NCBI GenBank assembly: GCA_943371965.1
Contig: CALRWV020000004.1
Coordinates: forward strand, 124,001 to 188,000
Direction: 5' to 3'
From: CALRWV02 sp943371965
GTDB taxonomy: Bacteria > Bacteroidota > JABWAT01
Length of the DNA stretch: 64,000 nucleotides
Positions 44,448 to 53,291 of this stretch are shown here, piece by piece. The notes beneath the pieces were generated by a model that was given only the letters and a program-made list of their open reading frames with translations, was not told where the DNA came from and did not search any database. The position numbers were made by a program, and so were the translations under genes. The stretch's first letter is position 1. Each line of letters opens with the position of its first letter.

Positions 44448-46538
44448 TTATTCCACTTCCACCAGATTCTTTTTGAATTCAGCGGAAATCTTCTGGGCGA
44501 TATCGTACGGAACTTCATCGTAATGATCAAATTTCCGGGTATGGGTTCCCCTTCCATGTGTTAGACTTCTGAGTGTGTTCTGGTATTTGTACATTTCAGA
44601 AAGCGGAACATTTGCCCTGATAATCTGCCAATGTCCGTCGGTATCAATTCCAAGAATTTTTCCGCGGCGTGAAGACAGATCGCCCATCACATCTCCCATA
44701 TATTCTTCCGGTGCCTTTGCAGTAATCAGATAAATCGGTTCGAGAATAATTGGTTTAGCCTGTTCAAAAGCACGTTTGAAAGCCAATGATCCCGCCATTT
44801 TAAAAGAGAAATCACTCGAGTCAACTGGATGGTATGAACCGTCGTCAATGGTAACTTTTACATCAACAACAACGTTTCCGGAAATGACACCGTTCGCCAT
44901 CGTTTCAACAATTCCTTTTTCAACTGCTGGAATGTATTTTCCCGGAACAACACCGCCAACAACTTCATCTTCAAACTCAAAACCTTTTCCACGGGGAAGC
45001 GGTTCAAGTTTCAGCCACACGTCTCCGTATTGTCCTCTTCCTCCGGATTGTTTTTTGTATTTTCCCTGAATCCTGAATGTTCCTTTGATGGATTCACGGT
45101 ACGGAATTTTCGGTTCTTCCTGAGACACACTAACGCCAAATTTCGTTTTTAAACGGCTTATTATCGTATCAAGATGAATTTCTCCCTGTCCCGCAATAAT
45201 TGTCTGGTGTGACTCAACGTCGAACTCAATAACAAAGCTTGGATCTTCTTCGTGAAGGTGAGAAAGTCCAGGATTGATTTTGGTTTCGTCGCTTTTTGAA
45301 ACCGGAACAATTGCAGTCCTGATTGTTGGCTCAGGAAACTTTACGGGGCGGATAACATAATCAACTCCTGCTTCAGCAAGAGTATTATTTGTATGGGTGT
45401 CTTTCAGTTTTACTACTGCGCCAATATCACCAGCCAACAGTTTCTGCACTTCAACACGTTTATGACCGATCATGGTGTAAATCTGGCTGAGACGTTCAGT
45501 TTGGTTGGTGTCTTCATTGATAAAATCCATTCCGGTTTCTACATGTCCTGAATAAACACGGAAGAAAGACATTTCACCCAAATGCGGTTCGGAAGTTGTT
45601 TTGAAAATGTAAGCAACAGATTTTCCTTTCGGATCAGGTTCTACCAGGAAATCTTCACCGGTTTTTACTTTCATGCCGTGTTCCGGTCCGCGTTCAACTG
45701 CAGACGGGCACAGATTTTCAATAACATCAAGCAAACGTTCAGTACCGATATTCAATTCGGGTGAACAGCAGAAAACAGGAAAAAAGGTTCTGGTCAGCAA
45801 TCCGTGTTTTACACCTTCTTTCAGTTCTTCTTCTGTTAGGTTTCCTGTTTCAAAAAACTTGTTCATCAGTTCTTCATCCGTCTCGGCAATGGTTTCAACC
45901 AAATCCTGATGCAGTGACTCGGCAATTTCAATATACCGTTCCGGAATATCGGTTACTTTGCAATTTCCTTTTTTGCCTGGTTCAAATGTAAGCAGTTTCA
46001 TCTGAAGACAATCGATAATCATTTTGTGTCCCGTTCCTTCATCAACAGGAAATTGGATGGGAACCACATAGTGTCCGAAATTCTCATGAAGCTGCTGAAT
46101 GACGTGATTGAAATCGGAATTTTCCCGGTCAACTTTGGTGATGATAAAAAAGGTGGGTTTGTACATTTCTCCTGCATATTCCCAGACATTTTCTGTTCCA
46201 ACTTCAATACCTGAAACAGAATTAATGGTGATGGCAACAGTATCAGCAACCCTCATTGCACTTTTTACATCACCGACAAAATCGAGATAACCCGGAGTGT
46301 CAAGAATATTTATTTTTGTGTTTTTCCATGTTCCGTTGATGAGACTGGAGTTGATGGAAAATTTCTTTTCAATTTCATCTGCATTGAAATCGGAAATTGT
46401 ATTTCCGGAAGTGACTCCGCCCATTCTCTGAATCAGTTCCATTGAAAATGCGAATGCTTCAGACAAGGTTGTTTTACCGGAATCACTGTGGCCCACAATG
46501 GCAATGTTTCTGATTTCCTTTGGCTCGAAAGTTTTCAT
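44448..46538 (-). CDS. EF-G-like translation GTPase (EF-G-2 type)
   Basis: 696 residues, full EF-G length. The P-loop GHSDSGKTT (16-24) and G3 DTPGYLDF differ from canonical AHIDAGKTT/DTPGHVDF. They are like the EF-G-2 branch (as in Thermus EF-G-2), with TKVDRE as G4. Domains II-V follow, with SQEEPKIPYRE and GRGQYGDVWLKLEP. True EF-G is normally in the str operon, whereas this gene stands alone. EF-G-2-type proteins bind ribosomes and GTP, but their cellular role is unclear and may concern recycling or stress. The minus-strand leader (46539-46774) holds a weak GAACCC/GGGTTC inverted repeat and no gene. Confidence 0.85.
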   Translation of the reverse strand: MKTFEPKEIRNIAIVGHSDSGKTTLSEAFAFSMELIQRMGGVTSGNTISDFNADEIEKKFSINSSLINGTWKNTKINILDTPGYLDFVGDVKSAMRVADTVAITINSVSGIEVGTENVWEYAGEMYKPTFFIITKVDRENSDFNHVIQQLHENFGHYVVPIQFPVDEGTGHKMIIDCLQMKLLTFEPGKKGNCKVTDIPERYIEIAESLHQDLVETIAETDEELMNKFFETGNLTEEELKEGVKHGLLTRTFFPVFCCSPELNIGTERLLDVIENLCPSAVERGPEHGMKVKTGEDFLVEPDPKGKSVAYIFKTTSEPHLGEMSFFRVYSGHVETGMDFINEDTNQTERLSQIYTMIGHKRVEVQKLLAGDIGAVVKLKDTHTNNTLAEAGVDYVIRPVKFPEPTIRTAIVPVSKSDETKINPGLSHLHEEDPSFVIEFDVESHQTIIAGQGEIHLDTIISRLKTKFGVSVSQEEPKIPYRESIKGTFRIQGKYKKQSGGRGQYGDVWLKLEPLPRGKGFEFEDEVVGGVVPGKYIPAVEKGIVETMANGVISGNVVVDVKVTIDDGSYHPVDSSDFSFKMAGSLAFKRAFEQAKPIILEPIYLITAKAPEEYMGDVMGDLSSRRGKILGIDTDGHWQIIRANVPLSEMYKYQNTLRSLTHGRGTHTRKFDHYDEVPYDIAQKISAEFKKNLVEVE

Positions 46539-46774
46539 GACCGTACCCTTTCAAATATGTGTTCTGACTGCGATTTAAAGTCTGAACCCGCGTATTTGAA
46601 ATGGGTTCGTTGACTTTCTGTGTAAATGTATAAAATCTGAATGAAAGAGTGTTAGAGTGAGAGTTAATTTCTAATTAAATAGAACGGGATTTCCGTTTAA
46701 TTACCGGATTCATAAAAAAGGAGGCAGATTGAATTTGAAATTGAATAAATGATTTTTACATTTATTGTTACATT

Positions 46775-46825
46775 GGGGGTGTAGCTCAGTTGGCTAGAGC
46801 GTCCCGAAAGTATTCGGGAAGGCCA
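46775..46825 (+). pseudogene. tRNA-Ala 5' half with anticodon arm replaced by a hairpin
   Basis: GGGGGTGTAGCTCAGTTGGCTAGAGCG (27 bases) is identical to the start of the intact tRNA 94 bases downstream. The anticodon arm is then replaced by TCCCGAAAGTATTCGGGA (46802-46819), followed by AGGCCA, after which similarity to tRNA stops. It cannot fold into a normal tRNA. Confidence 0.85.
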
Positions 46826-46868
46826 TTGGAAAGATTCGCAAAGCCATTTTGTTTTTTGTTTTTTGTTT

Positions 46869-46942
46869 GGGGGTGTAGCTCAGTTGGCTAGAGCGCTTGA
46901 ATGGCATTCAAGAGGCCAGGAGTTCGAGTCTCCTCATCTCCA
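46869..46942 (+). tRNA. tRNA-Ala (anticodon GGC)
   Basis: The 74-base cloverleaf has acceptor GGGGGTG with CATCTCC (two G-U pairs), D arm TAGCTCAGTTGGCTAGAGC, and anticodon stem CTTGA/TCAAG with loop ATGGCAT. GGC at positions 34-36 reads the Ala codon GCC. The T arm carries GTTCGAGTC and the discriminator is A. The CCA end is not encoded. It is the only intact tRNA in the window and is flanked on both sides by broken copies of itself. Confidence 0.93.
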
Positions 46943-46962
46943 CAAAATTTGATTTGGTAAAA

Positions 46963-47207
46963 ATGTTCTAAGTTTATACCCCATATTCCCATTCTTTGGA
47001 CAAGTATTATGTTGGCCAAACTAAAAATTTGGACAAAAGGTTGATTTATCATAATTCTGGCTACAATAAATCAACTAAATCCGGAATTCCCTGGATTATG
47101 AAATATATAGAAGAAGTTGATTTAAAATCGGATTCAGTTAATCGGGAAATTGAAATCAAAAAGAAAAAAAGCAGAAAATAATTGAGTTGCTGATTGGATC
47201 CGTATAG
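46963..47207 (+). pseudogene. Decayed GIY-YIG endonuclease gene
   Basis: From ATG 46963 the frame reads MF-stop-VYTPYSHS, then LDKYYVGQTKNLDKRLIYHN and later REIEIKKKKSRK. This is a GIY-YIG domain of the short (~80-100 residue) Bacteroidota type. A stop codon (TAA) replaces the Tyr expected at codon 3. Near the end a one-base loss shifts the frame at AAAATAATTGAG (expected K-Y-I-E). An alternative TTG start at 46996 would omit the first beta-strand. It lies between the intact tRNA-Ala and a tRNA 3' fragment, the usual place for this gene type. Confidence 0.8.
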
Positions 47208-47209
47208 TG

Positions 47210-47259
47210 CGTCCCGAATGCTTTCGGGAAGGCCAGAAGTTCGAGTCTCCTCATCTCCA
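47210..47259 (+). pseudogene. tRNA-Ala 3' half with anticodon arm replaced by a hairpin
   Basis: The palindrome TCCCGAATGCTTTCGGGA (47212-47229) is followed by AGGCCAGAAGTTCGAG...CATCTCCA, the variable region, T arm and 3' acceptor strand of the tRNA at 46869. A 34-base stretch (47238-47271) is identical to 46921-46954, including 12 bases past the tRNA end. Confidence 0.85.
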
Positions 47260-47397
47260 CAAAATTTGATTCCATATCAGTTTTTAACATTTTTAAATTC
47301 GTTTTACTCCCGCAATTTGAACTTTCACATCTATTCCTTATTAATTTCATTTCAAATTATATAAATTGACAAACTACTAAAGTCTTCAGGTGATAAA

Positions 47398-49134
47398 ATG
47401 AAAAAGATAATTACTTCTCTGGCTCTTCTTTTTACAATTGCAGGTTCAGGATTCTGCCAATCAAAAGAAAAACAACTTGACCAGCTGATCAAAAAATATG
47501 TTGCTGCTGACCAATTCAGTGGGGTTGTTCTGGTGGCAGAAAAAGGGAAACCTATATTTGAAAAAGCATATTCGATTGCAAACCGTGAATGGAATATTCC
47601 CAATACAAAGGATACTAAATTCAGAATAGGTTCAGTCAGTAAGCAATTTGGGGTGGCTATTATTTTGCAGTTGGTTGATGAAGGTAAAATAAAACTTGAC
47701 GGAAAAATAACAGATTATATTCCTGAATATCCTTCTGCTGCCGGATCAAAAATAACAATTCATCAGTTGCTAACCCATACTTCAGGAGTTAAAAATTATA
47801 CTGATTTACCAGAGTATTTTCAAAATTTAAGTGGAAAAGAATTTAAACCGCTGGATTTTATTAAAATATTTTGGGATTTGGAACTTGATTTTGAACCCGG
47901 TACAAATTGGAATTATTCTAATACAGGATATTTTATTCTGGGTTGCATTATTGAAAAAGTGACAGGAAAAAGCTATGAAGAAAATTTACAATCCCGGATA
48001 TTCGATCCACTTAAAATGAACGATTCAGGGTTGGAATCAAACAAAACTATTTATTCTGAAAAAGCTGAGGGATATAATTACGGAATTGATGAATGGACAA
48101 AAGCGGCATATATCAATATGACAACTGTTTTTACTCCCGGAGGCATTTATTCCACAGCAGAAGATATGTTGAAATGGGAAAACGGATTGTTAGGCGGTAA
48201 AATCGTTTCTCCGCTTTTACTTGAAAAAATGAACAGCCCTCTGGTATTGACAACACTTGGCGCATATTATGGTTACGGAAGAATGACGTCAAAATATAAA
48301 TCAGCAACAATGAAAGATTCTTTAACCATTATTGAACATGGGGGCTCAATTCCCGGTTTCAACGCCCTTTTGGCAACAATCCCAAAAACCAAAACAACAA
48401 TTATTTTGCTGCGGAATCATTTGAATGGTCCATTGAATGCAATCAGAACAGGAATCATTCAAGTTCTGAACAATGAAAAACCTGATGATCCCAAAACGGA
48501 TGCTTCAATTCTGTTTGCCAACACATATAAAAATAGAGGATTGGCTGAAGCAGTTAAGAAATACAGGAATATGAAAATCGAAAATAATTCAAATTATACG
48601 TTCAATGAAGATGCATTGAATTTGTTGGGTTATAAATATCAGCAGCGAAAACAACTCGATGCAGCTGTTTCCGTTTTTGAATTGAATTGTGAATTAAATC
48701 CTAAATCTTCAAATGCTTGGGATAGTTATGGAGAAGGTCTGTATAATGCAAAACGTCTTGATGAGTCAAAAATTGCGTATAAAAAATCGCTTGAACTTGA
48801 TCCTGCCAACCAGAATGCTGTAGATTATCTGGAAAAAATGGGAGAAAAGGTTGAAAAGAAAGAAGTAAAAGTGGATCCTGCTGTTTATGAAAAATTGACA
48901 GGAAAATATGAGTTGGTTCCCGGTTTTATTATTACTGTTACAACTGATGGAAAAGGACTTTTCGCCCAGGCAACAGGGCAATCCCAATTTGAATTATTTC
49001 CAAAATCAGAAACTGAATTTTACCTCAAAGTTGTGAATGCACAAATATCATTTTTAAAAGCAGATTCAGGAAAAATCACAGACCTTATTCTTCACCAGGG
49101 AGGAAGAGATCAAAAAGGTAAGAAAATCGAATAA
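47398..49134 (+). CDS. Secreted serine hydrolase, class C beta-lactamase family
   Basis: 578 residues; the signal peptide ends near GFCQ. SxxK motif GSVSK (Ser79, Lys82), YSN in NWNYSNTGY and HGGSIPG near 320 are the class C beta-lactamase/CubicO-type active-site elements. After about residue 370 come two TPR-like helical repeats (ALNLLGYKYQQRKQLDAAV, then ESKIAYKKSLELDPANQNAV). A C-terminal beta-domain (YEKLTGKYEL...) of the lipocalin-like type often fused to these enzymes ends the protein. Family members include peptidases and esterases; the substrate cannot be told. Confidence 0.85.
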   Translation: MKKIITSLALLFTIAGSGFCQSKEKQLDQLIKKYVAADQFSGVVLVAEKGKPIFEKAYSIANREWNIPNTKDTKFRIGSVSKQFGVAIILQLVDEGKIKLDGKITDYIPEYPSAAGSKITIHQLLTHTSGVKNYTDLPEYFQNLSGKEFKPLDFIKIFWDLELDFEPGTNWNYSNTGYFILGCIIEKVTGKSYEENLQSRIFDPLKMNDSGLESNKTIYSEKAEGYNYGIDEWTKAAYINMTTVFTPGGIYSTAEDMLKWENGLLGGKIVSPLLLEKMNSPLVLTTLGAYYGYGRMTSKYKSATMKDSLTIIEHGGSIPGFNALLATIPKTKTTIILLRNHLNGPLNAIRTGIIQVLNNEKPDDPKTDASILFANTYKNRGLAEAVKKYRNMKIENNSNYTFNEDALNLLGYKYQQRKQLDAAVSVFELNCELNPKSSNAWDSYGEGLYNAKRLDESKIAYKKSLELDPANQNAVDYLEKMGEKVEKKEVKVDPAVYEKLTGKYELVPGFIITVTTDGKGLFAQATGQSQFELFPKSETEFYLKVVNAQISFLKADSGKITDLILHQGGRDQKGKKIE

Positions 49135-49157
49135 TTAAATTAACAGTGAAGAAAAAT

Positions 49158-49206
49158 CCTCACAGGTTTTCCCCAAAGGGATTCCTATGGAACAAAACCT
49201 GTGAGG
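49158..49206. terminator. Bidirectional hairpin between convergent genes
   Basis: CCTCACAGGTTTT (49158-49170) is the exact reverse complement of AAAACCTGTGAGG (49194-49206), with a 23-base loop. It lies between the stop codons of the serine hydrolase (+) and cysK (-) and is followed by AATAAAAAAAT, so it can end both transcripts. The long arms could equally be a dispersed palindrome. Confidence 0.65.
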
Positions 49207-49220
49207 AATAAAAAAATCCA

Positions 49221-50141
49221 CTACACAAACAAGCCGTCAATCGAAAGATATCTTTCACCGGTATCATAGCAGAAAGTCAGCACTTTGCTTCCCGCCGGAA
49301 TTTCTGCCAACTTCTTGTTGACTGCCGCAAGTGAAGCTCCTGAAGAAACCCCAACAAAAATCCCTTCTTCCTTCGCACTTCTGATTGCAAACTCAAAAGC
49401 TTCTTCTTTTGTCACTTGGATGATTCCGTCTAACAATTCAGTCTTCATAATTGACGGTATAAATCCGGCCCCAATTCCCTGAATCGGGTGAGGACCGGGA
49501 GAACCACCGCTTAATACCGGTGATAGTGCAGGTTCAACAGCAAACACTTTCAGATTCGGAAATTTTGATTTCAAAACTTCTGCACAACCTGTTATGTGTC
49601 CGCCGGTACCAACTCCGGTAATCAGGTAATCCAATCCGTCGGGAAAATCTGCAAGGATTTCCTGAGCAGTCGTTTCAACGTGAATTTTGGTATTTGCCGC
49701 ATTGTCAAATTGCATTGGCATCCATGAATTTGGGTCATTGGCAACAATTTCTTTCGCTTTTTCAATTGCACCCTTCATTCCTTTTTCGCGGGGAGTCAAT
49801 TCAAAAGTGGCACCGTAAGCTGACATCAGTCTTCTGCGTTCAATTGACATGGATTCAGGCATAACAAGAACAAGTTTATAACCTTTAACAGCAGCAACCA
49901 TCGCCAATCCAATTCCCGTATTTCCTGAAGTTGGTTCTACGATCGTAATTCCTTTTTTCAGTTTACCGCTTTTCTCGGCATCTTCAATCATCGAAAGGGC
50001 AATTCTGTCTTTGATGCTTCCTCCCGGATTTGCACGTTCCAGTTTCATCCATACATTTGAATTTGCCGGAAACAGTTTGTTGATTTTCACATGCGGCGTG
50101 TTGCCGATGGTTTCAAGTATAGTGTTTGCTTTCATCATCAT
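49221..50141 (-). CDS. cysK: Cysteine synthase (O-acetylserine sulfhydrylase)
   Basis: 306 residues, usual CysK length. PLP lysine Lys44 lies in PGGSIKDR, the substrate loop is TSGNTGIG, the phosphate-binding loop is GVGTGGHITG and the C-terminal loop is VGVSSGASLAA. It makes cysteine from O-acetylserine and sulfide in the cytoplasm. Three ATG codons stand in a row after AAAAGG; the third (50135) has the best ribosome-site spacing. It lies 12 bases after cysE in the same direction, so cysE-cysK form one operon that makes the substrate and then the product. No riboswitch was seen upstream of the operon. Confidence 0.95.
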   Translation of the reverse strand: MMMKANTILETIGNTPHVKINKLFPANSNVWMKLERANPGGSIKDRIALSMIEDAEKSGKLKKGITIVEPTSGNTGIGLAMVAAVKGYKLVLVMPESMSIERRRLMSAYGATFELTPREKGMKGAIEKAKEIVANDPNSWMPMQFDNAANTKIHVETTAQEILADFPDGLDYLITGVGTGGHITGCAEVLKSKFPNLKVFAVEPALSPVLSGGSPGPHPIQGIGAGFIPSIMKTELLDGIIQVTKEEAFEFAIRSAKEEGIFVGVSSGASLAAVNKKLAEIPAGSKVLTFCYDTGERYLSIDGLFV

Positions 50142-50153
50142 CCTTTTATTTTT

Positions 50154-50996
50154 TTAAATTGTAAAATTGATGGGCTCATCAAATGATTTGTTCGATCTGA
50201 CTTTGATTTCACTTTTGTGGTAAACAACAGAATTTGGTGCAACACTTTCAGTTAACCAAACATTCCCACCGATAACCGTTTTTTCACCGATAACAGTCTC
50301 ACCGCCAAGAATAGTTGCGCCTGAATAAATGACAACAAAATCTTCAAGTGTTGGATGGCGTTTTTTCTTTGCCATTTCCTTGTCAACACTCAACGCACCC
50401 AAAGTGACTCCCTGGTAGATTTTGACGTTGTTTCCGATAATTGATGTCTCACCGATGACAATTCCGGTACCGTGATCAATGCAAAATGAATTCCCGATAT
50501 CCGCACCGGGATGAATATCAATTCCGGTTTGCTGATGTGCATATTCCGTTATGATTCTTGGAAAAACGGGAAGATTCAGCAGAAATAATTCATGCGCCAA
50601 CCGGTACATTGAAATGGCATAAAATCCCGGATAAGTCAGAATGACTTCGTTGATGCTGAACGCTGCAGGATCGCCCTGGTAAATTGCCTTTGCATCAGAT
50701 GAAAGTTTTTCGCAGACAGAAGGAAGCTGCTGAAAAAATGATTCAGAAATTTCATCAATCTTATAATTTCCAAAATCTTCAAAACTGGAAAGAAGATAAA
50801 TGAATGCAAGATTCAACCGCTGCAGTTCGAGTTCAATTTCAGATTCGGTTTTCAGATTCAGGGAAGAATGCTGCGGAAAAATAAAACCAAGGAGATCATC
50901 AAGAAACTGATGAAGTTCATTTTTTGAGGGATGGGAAAGCAGGTATGATTTCCGGAAATTGAATACAAATTCCGAGAGTTTGTTTGATTTTGACAT
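50154..50996 (-). CDS. cysE: Serine O-acetyltransferase
   Basis: 280 residues. An N-terminal helical region (about 1-130) is followed by a left-handed beta-helix of hexapeptide repeats. Markers are DIHPGADIGNSFCIDHGTG, VIGETSIIGNNVKIYQGVTL and KRHPTLEDFVVI, typical of the SrpH/EpsC branch of serine acetyltransferases with the catalytic HPGA and DHGTG histidines. It transfers acetyl from acetyl-CoA to serine. The C-terminus (SEIKVRSN) lacks the terminal Ile of the cysteine synthase-binding tail, although the final residues FTI do end in Ile, so complex formation is possible. First gene of the cysteine operon. Confidence 0.92.
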   Translation of the reverse strand: MSKSNKLSEFVFNFRKSYLLSHPSKNELHQFLDDLLGFIFPQHSSLNLKTESEIELELQRLNLAFIYLLSSFEDFGNYKIDEISESFFQQLPSVCEKLSSDAKAIYQGDPAAFSINEVILTYPGFYAISMYRLAHELFLLNLPVFPRIITEYAHQQTGIDIHPGADIGNSFCIDHGTGIVIGETSIIGNNVKIYQGVTLGALSVDKEMAKKKRHPTLEDFVVIYSGATILGGETVIGEKTVIGGNVWLTESVAPNSVVYHKSEIKVRSNKSFDEPINFTI

Positions 50997-51232
50997 TTAA
51001 ATAAATATTTAACTGTACTTTTTTGTATAAATAGCGAAATAATCACCAAACTTCCATTAATTTCTCAGCAGTTACAAAAAAATGACAAAAACAAAGAATT
51101 GTGAAACGTCGTTTGATAAGTCACCATAGAATCCGATTTTTGCTGTAAACATAAAATGAATTCCCGCATCCGCAGGAAAAACAACTCATCACGCATTACT
51201 CGTTACTCATTACTCATTATTCATTACATCAC

Positions 51233-52702
51233 ATGCCAACACCTGAACAGATTCTCAATGATGTTTTCGGGTTTTCCTCTTTCCGCGGAAAACAAAAAGA
51301 AATTATAGACCGGTTGCTGACCGATAAAAAGCACACAATGGTTCTGATGCCGACCGGTGGTGGTAAATCACTTTGCTATCAGGTTCCTGCGCTTTGTCTT
51401 GAAGGTGGAACGTTGGTTATCAGTCCGCTTATTGCTTTGATGCAGGATCAGGTTGAAGCGTTGAAACGGAAAAATATTCCAGCTGCCTATATCAATTCAA
51501 CCGTCTCAAAAGAAGACCGTGAAAAAAGATTGAGACGTTTTGTTGCCGGGGAAATCAAGTTACTTTATGTAACCCCCGAACGTTTCCGGAAACCGGAATT
51601 TGTTGAAAAAATCAAAACTGCAAAAATCGATTTGCTGGCTGTTGATGAAGCACATTGTATTTCCGAATGGGGACATGATTTCCGTCCTGATTATTCGCGA
51701 TTGGGCGAATTCCGTGATCTGTTGGGAAATCCGCTTACCATTGCGTTGACTGCAACCGCAACCCCACAGGTTCAGCATGACATTGTTGAGAAACTCCATC
51801 TGAAACCGGAAGACATGAAAATCATTTCGGAAGGAATACGCCGGAAAAATCTCAGACTGGAAGCGCTGGAAATCTGGAACGAAAAATCAAAACAGGATGC
51901 CATTCTCAAAACCATCGCCGAATACAAAGGTTCAGGAATTATTTATTTTTCCTTGATTTCAACATTGGAAAAATTCAGTGAATGGCTTGAAACCAAACAG
52001 GTTCGTCATTCAGTTTATCACGGAAAACTTCAGGACAGACAACGCAACCAAACCCTAACCAATTTCATCAAAGGAAATGCACAACTGATTCTTGCAACCA
52101 ATGCATTCGGAATGGGAATTGATAAGGCTGATATCCGGTTTGTCATTCATGCAGAAACTCCGGGGTCCATTGAATCTTACTATCAGGAAATTGGTCGTGC
52201 TGGAAGAGATGGTGAGCCGTCATTGTGTTTGTTGCTTTACAGTCAGGATGATTTGGCAATTCAGCATGAATTTGTCAGGTGGGCAAATCCGAGTTCGGAA
52301 TTTTATTACCGTCTTCACCAGATTCTGAGTCACTATCAGATGGAAGTGAACGGGATGGGAATTGAGTATCTGCGCGAACAGATGCATTTCAAAAACAAAA
52401 AGGATTTCCGAATTGAAACCGCATTGAATTTATTGGACCGTTACGGAGTCATTTCCGGTTCACTTGAAAAACATGATCTTGAAGTGGTGGATGAAATTCC
52501 CCCACAGCTGGAAGATGAAAAATATCTGAAAGAGAAATTCAGCCGTGACCAGAATAAATTATATTCGATAGTCAGTTATGTGCGCGATGAAAAATGCCGC
52601 AGGGTGATGATTGAACATTATTTCGGATTTCCTGATATGGAAAATTGCGGGAATTGCGATGTGTGTGATGAGAGCGTTTCGGAAATGAGTAATGAAGATT
52701 AG
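51233..52702 (+). CDS. recQ: RecQ-type ATP-dependent DNA helicase
   Basis: 489 residues. Walker A TGGGKS (41-46), DEAH box VDEAHCISEWGHDFRPDY, motif III TATATP, motif VI QEIGRAGRDG and the RecQ zinc-binding site ending CGNCDVC are all present. There is no HRDC domain, so this is a short RecQ. It unwinds DNA 3'-5' in recombination and repair. The 236 bases upstream (50997-51232) contain the simple repeat ATTACTC/CATTACTCATTA just before the start and no gene. Confidence 0.92.
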   Translation: MPTPEQILNDVFGFSSFRGKQKEIIDRLLTDKKHTMVLMPTGGGKSLCYQVPALCLEGGTLVISPLIALMQDQVEALKRKNIPAAYINSTVSKEDREKRLRRFVAGEIKLLYVTPERFRKPEFVEKIKTAKIDLLAVDEAHCISEWGHDFRPDYSRLGEFRDLLGNPLTIALTATATPQVQHDIVEKLHLKPEDMKIISEGIRRKNLRLEALEIWNEKSKQDAILKTIAEYKGSGIIYFSLISTLEKFSEWLETKQVRHSVYHGKLQDRQRNQTLTNFIKGNAQLILATNAFGMGIDKADIRFVIHAETPGSIESYYQEIGRAGRDGEPSLCLLLYSQDDLAIQHEFVRWANPSSEFYYRLHQILSHYQMEVNGMGIEYLREQMHFKNKKDFRIETALNLLDRYGVISGSLEKHDLEVVDEIPPQLEDEKYLKEKFSRDQNKLYSIVSYVRDEKCRRVMIEHYFGFPDMENCGNCDVCDESVSEMSNED

Positions 52703-52836
52703 GTATGGATGAATTGTTACAACCAAAATAATCAAAACCAGACTAGAGGTTTTGATTGCATGTTAACGAAGATTTCATAACTTAATAATAAGAATCATTT
52801 TAAAATATTTTTCATTTTCAGTTTAATAAAGAAAAA

Positions 52837-52990
52837 CTCTAATTAAACAACCTCATCCTCTTCCCACCCCAATCCGGAAATAATTTTTCGGTACCAAAAT
52901 TCGCAAATGATATCCTGCAACTTCAGAAAAGACAGAACGAAAATCAGTTGTAACCGGCAAATCACGTCCTTCATCCAAAGAGTCATTTTC
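52837..52990 (-). pseudogene. Duplicated, decayed 3' end of the DUF1501 gene
   Basis: This 154-base segment matches 53741-53895, the end of the DUF1501 gene, in the same orientation and at high similarity (shared words CCACCCCAATCCGGAAATAATTT and AGTTGTAACCGGCAAATCAC). On the minus strand it reads SLDEGRDLPVTTDFRSVFSE before a one-base deletion shifts the frame. With the real gene end it flanks the toxin-antitoxin pair. The rest of the 358-base gap (52703-53060) holds no gene. Confidence 0.85.
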
Positions 52991-53060
52991 TAATTTTATA
53001 CTTGTTGGTATACTTGCTTGAGTCTGTTTATTGCTTTACCTTTGAAAAAAGGAGGAAATG

Positions 53061-53291
53061 ATGCCTCAAATTTCATTATATATTGACGAAAAAACATTAA
53101 GAAAAATTGAAAACGCTGCTTTAAGGCAAAACGTATCAATTTCTAAATGGGTTGCTGAACAAATCAGGTCAAAAGTAGATCCTGTGTATCCTTTAAACTT
53201 CGAAAAACTGGTTGGATCAATTGATGATGAATCCTTTATCAGACCCACTGAGCAAAATTTTAAAAGTGATTCCCAGCGGTTGGAACTGTAA
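53061..53291 (+). CDS. Antitoxin, ribbon-helix-helix-like
   Basis: 76 residues from ATG 53061; GGAGG (53051-53055) is spaced better for this ATG than for the one at 53058. The N-terminus, PQISLYIDEKTLRKIENAA then NVSISKWVAEQI, has the strand-helix-helix pattern of CopG/Arc-type antitoxins. The C-terminal half would bind the toxin. Its stop overlaps the toxin start by one base (TAATG), the classic antitoxin-first operon. Likely autoregulated through the operator upstream, though no dyad was confirmed. Confidence 0.8.
   Translation: MPQISLYIDEKTLRKIENAALRQNVSISKWVAEQIRSKVDPVYPLNFEKLVGSIDDESFIRPTEQNFKSDSQRLEL

Noticed and set aside
46775..46848. A second functional tRNA-Ala
   Set aside because: The first 27 bases match, but the anticodon arm is a 7-bp stem with 4-base loop and the T arm and acceptor end are missing.
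46996..47181. Intact small GIY-YIG protein starting at TTG
   Set aside because: The first strand is encoded upstream but cut by a stop codon, and the C-terminus is frameshifted, so decay is more likely than a working short protein.
50997..51232. Riboswitch upstream of cysE-cysK
   Set aside because: Only AT-rich sequence and simple ATTACTC repeats are present; no recognisable SAM or T-box structure.
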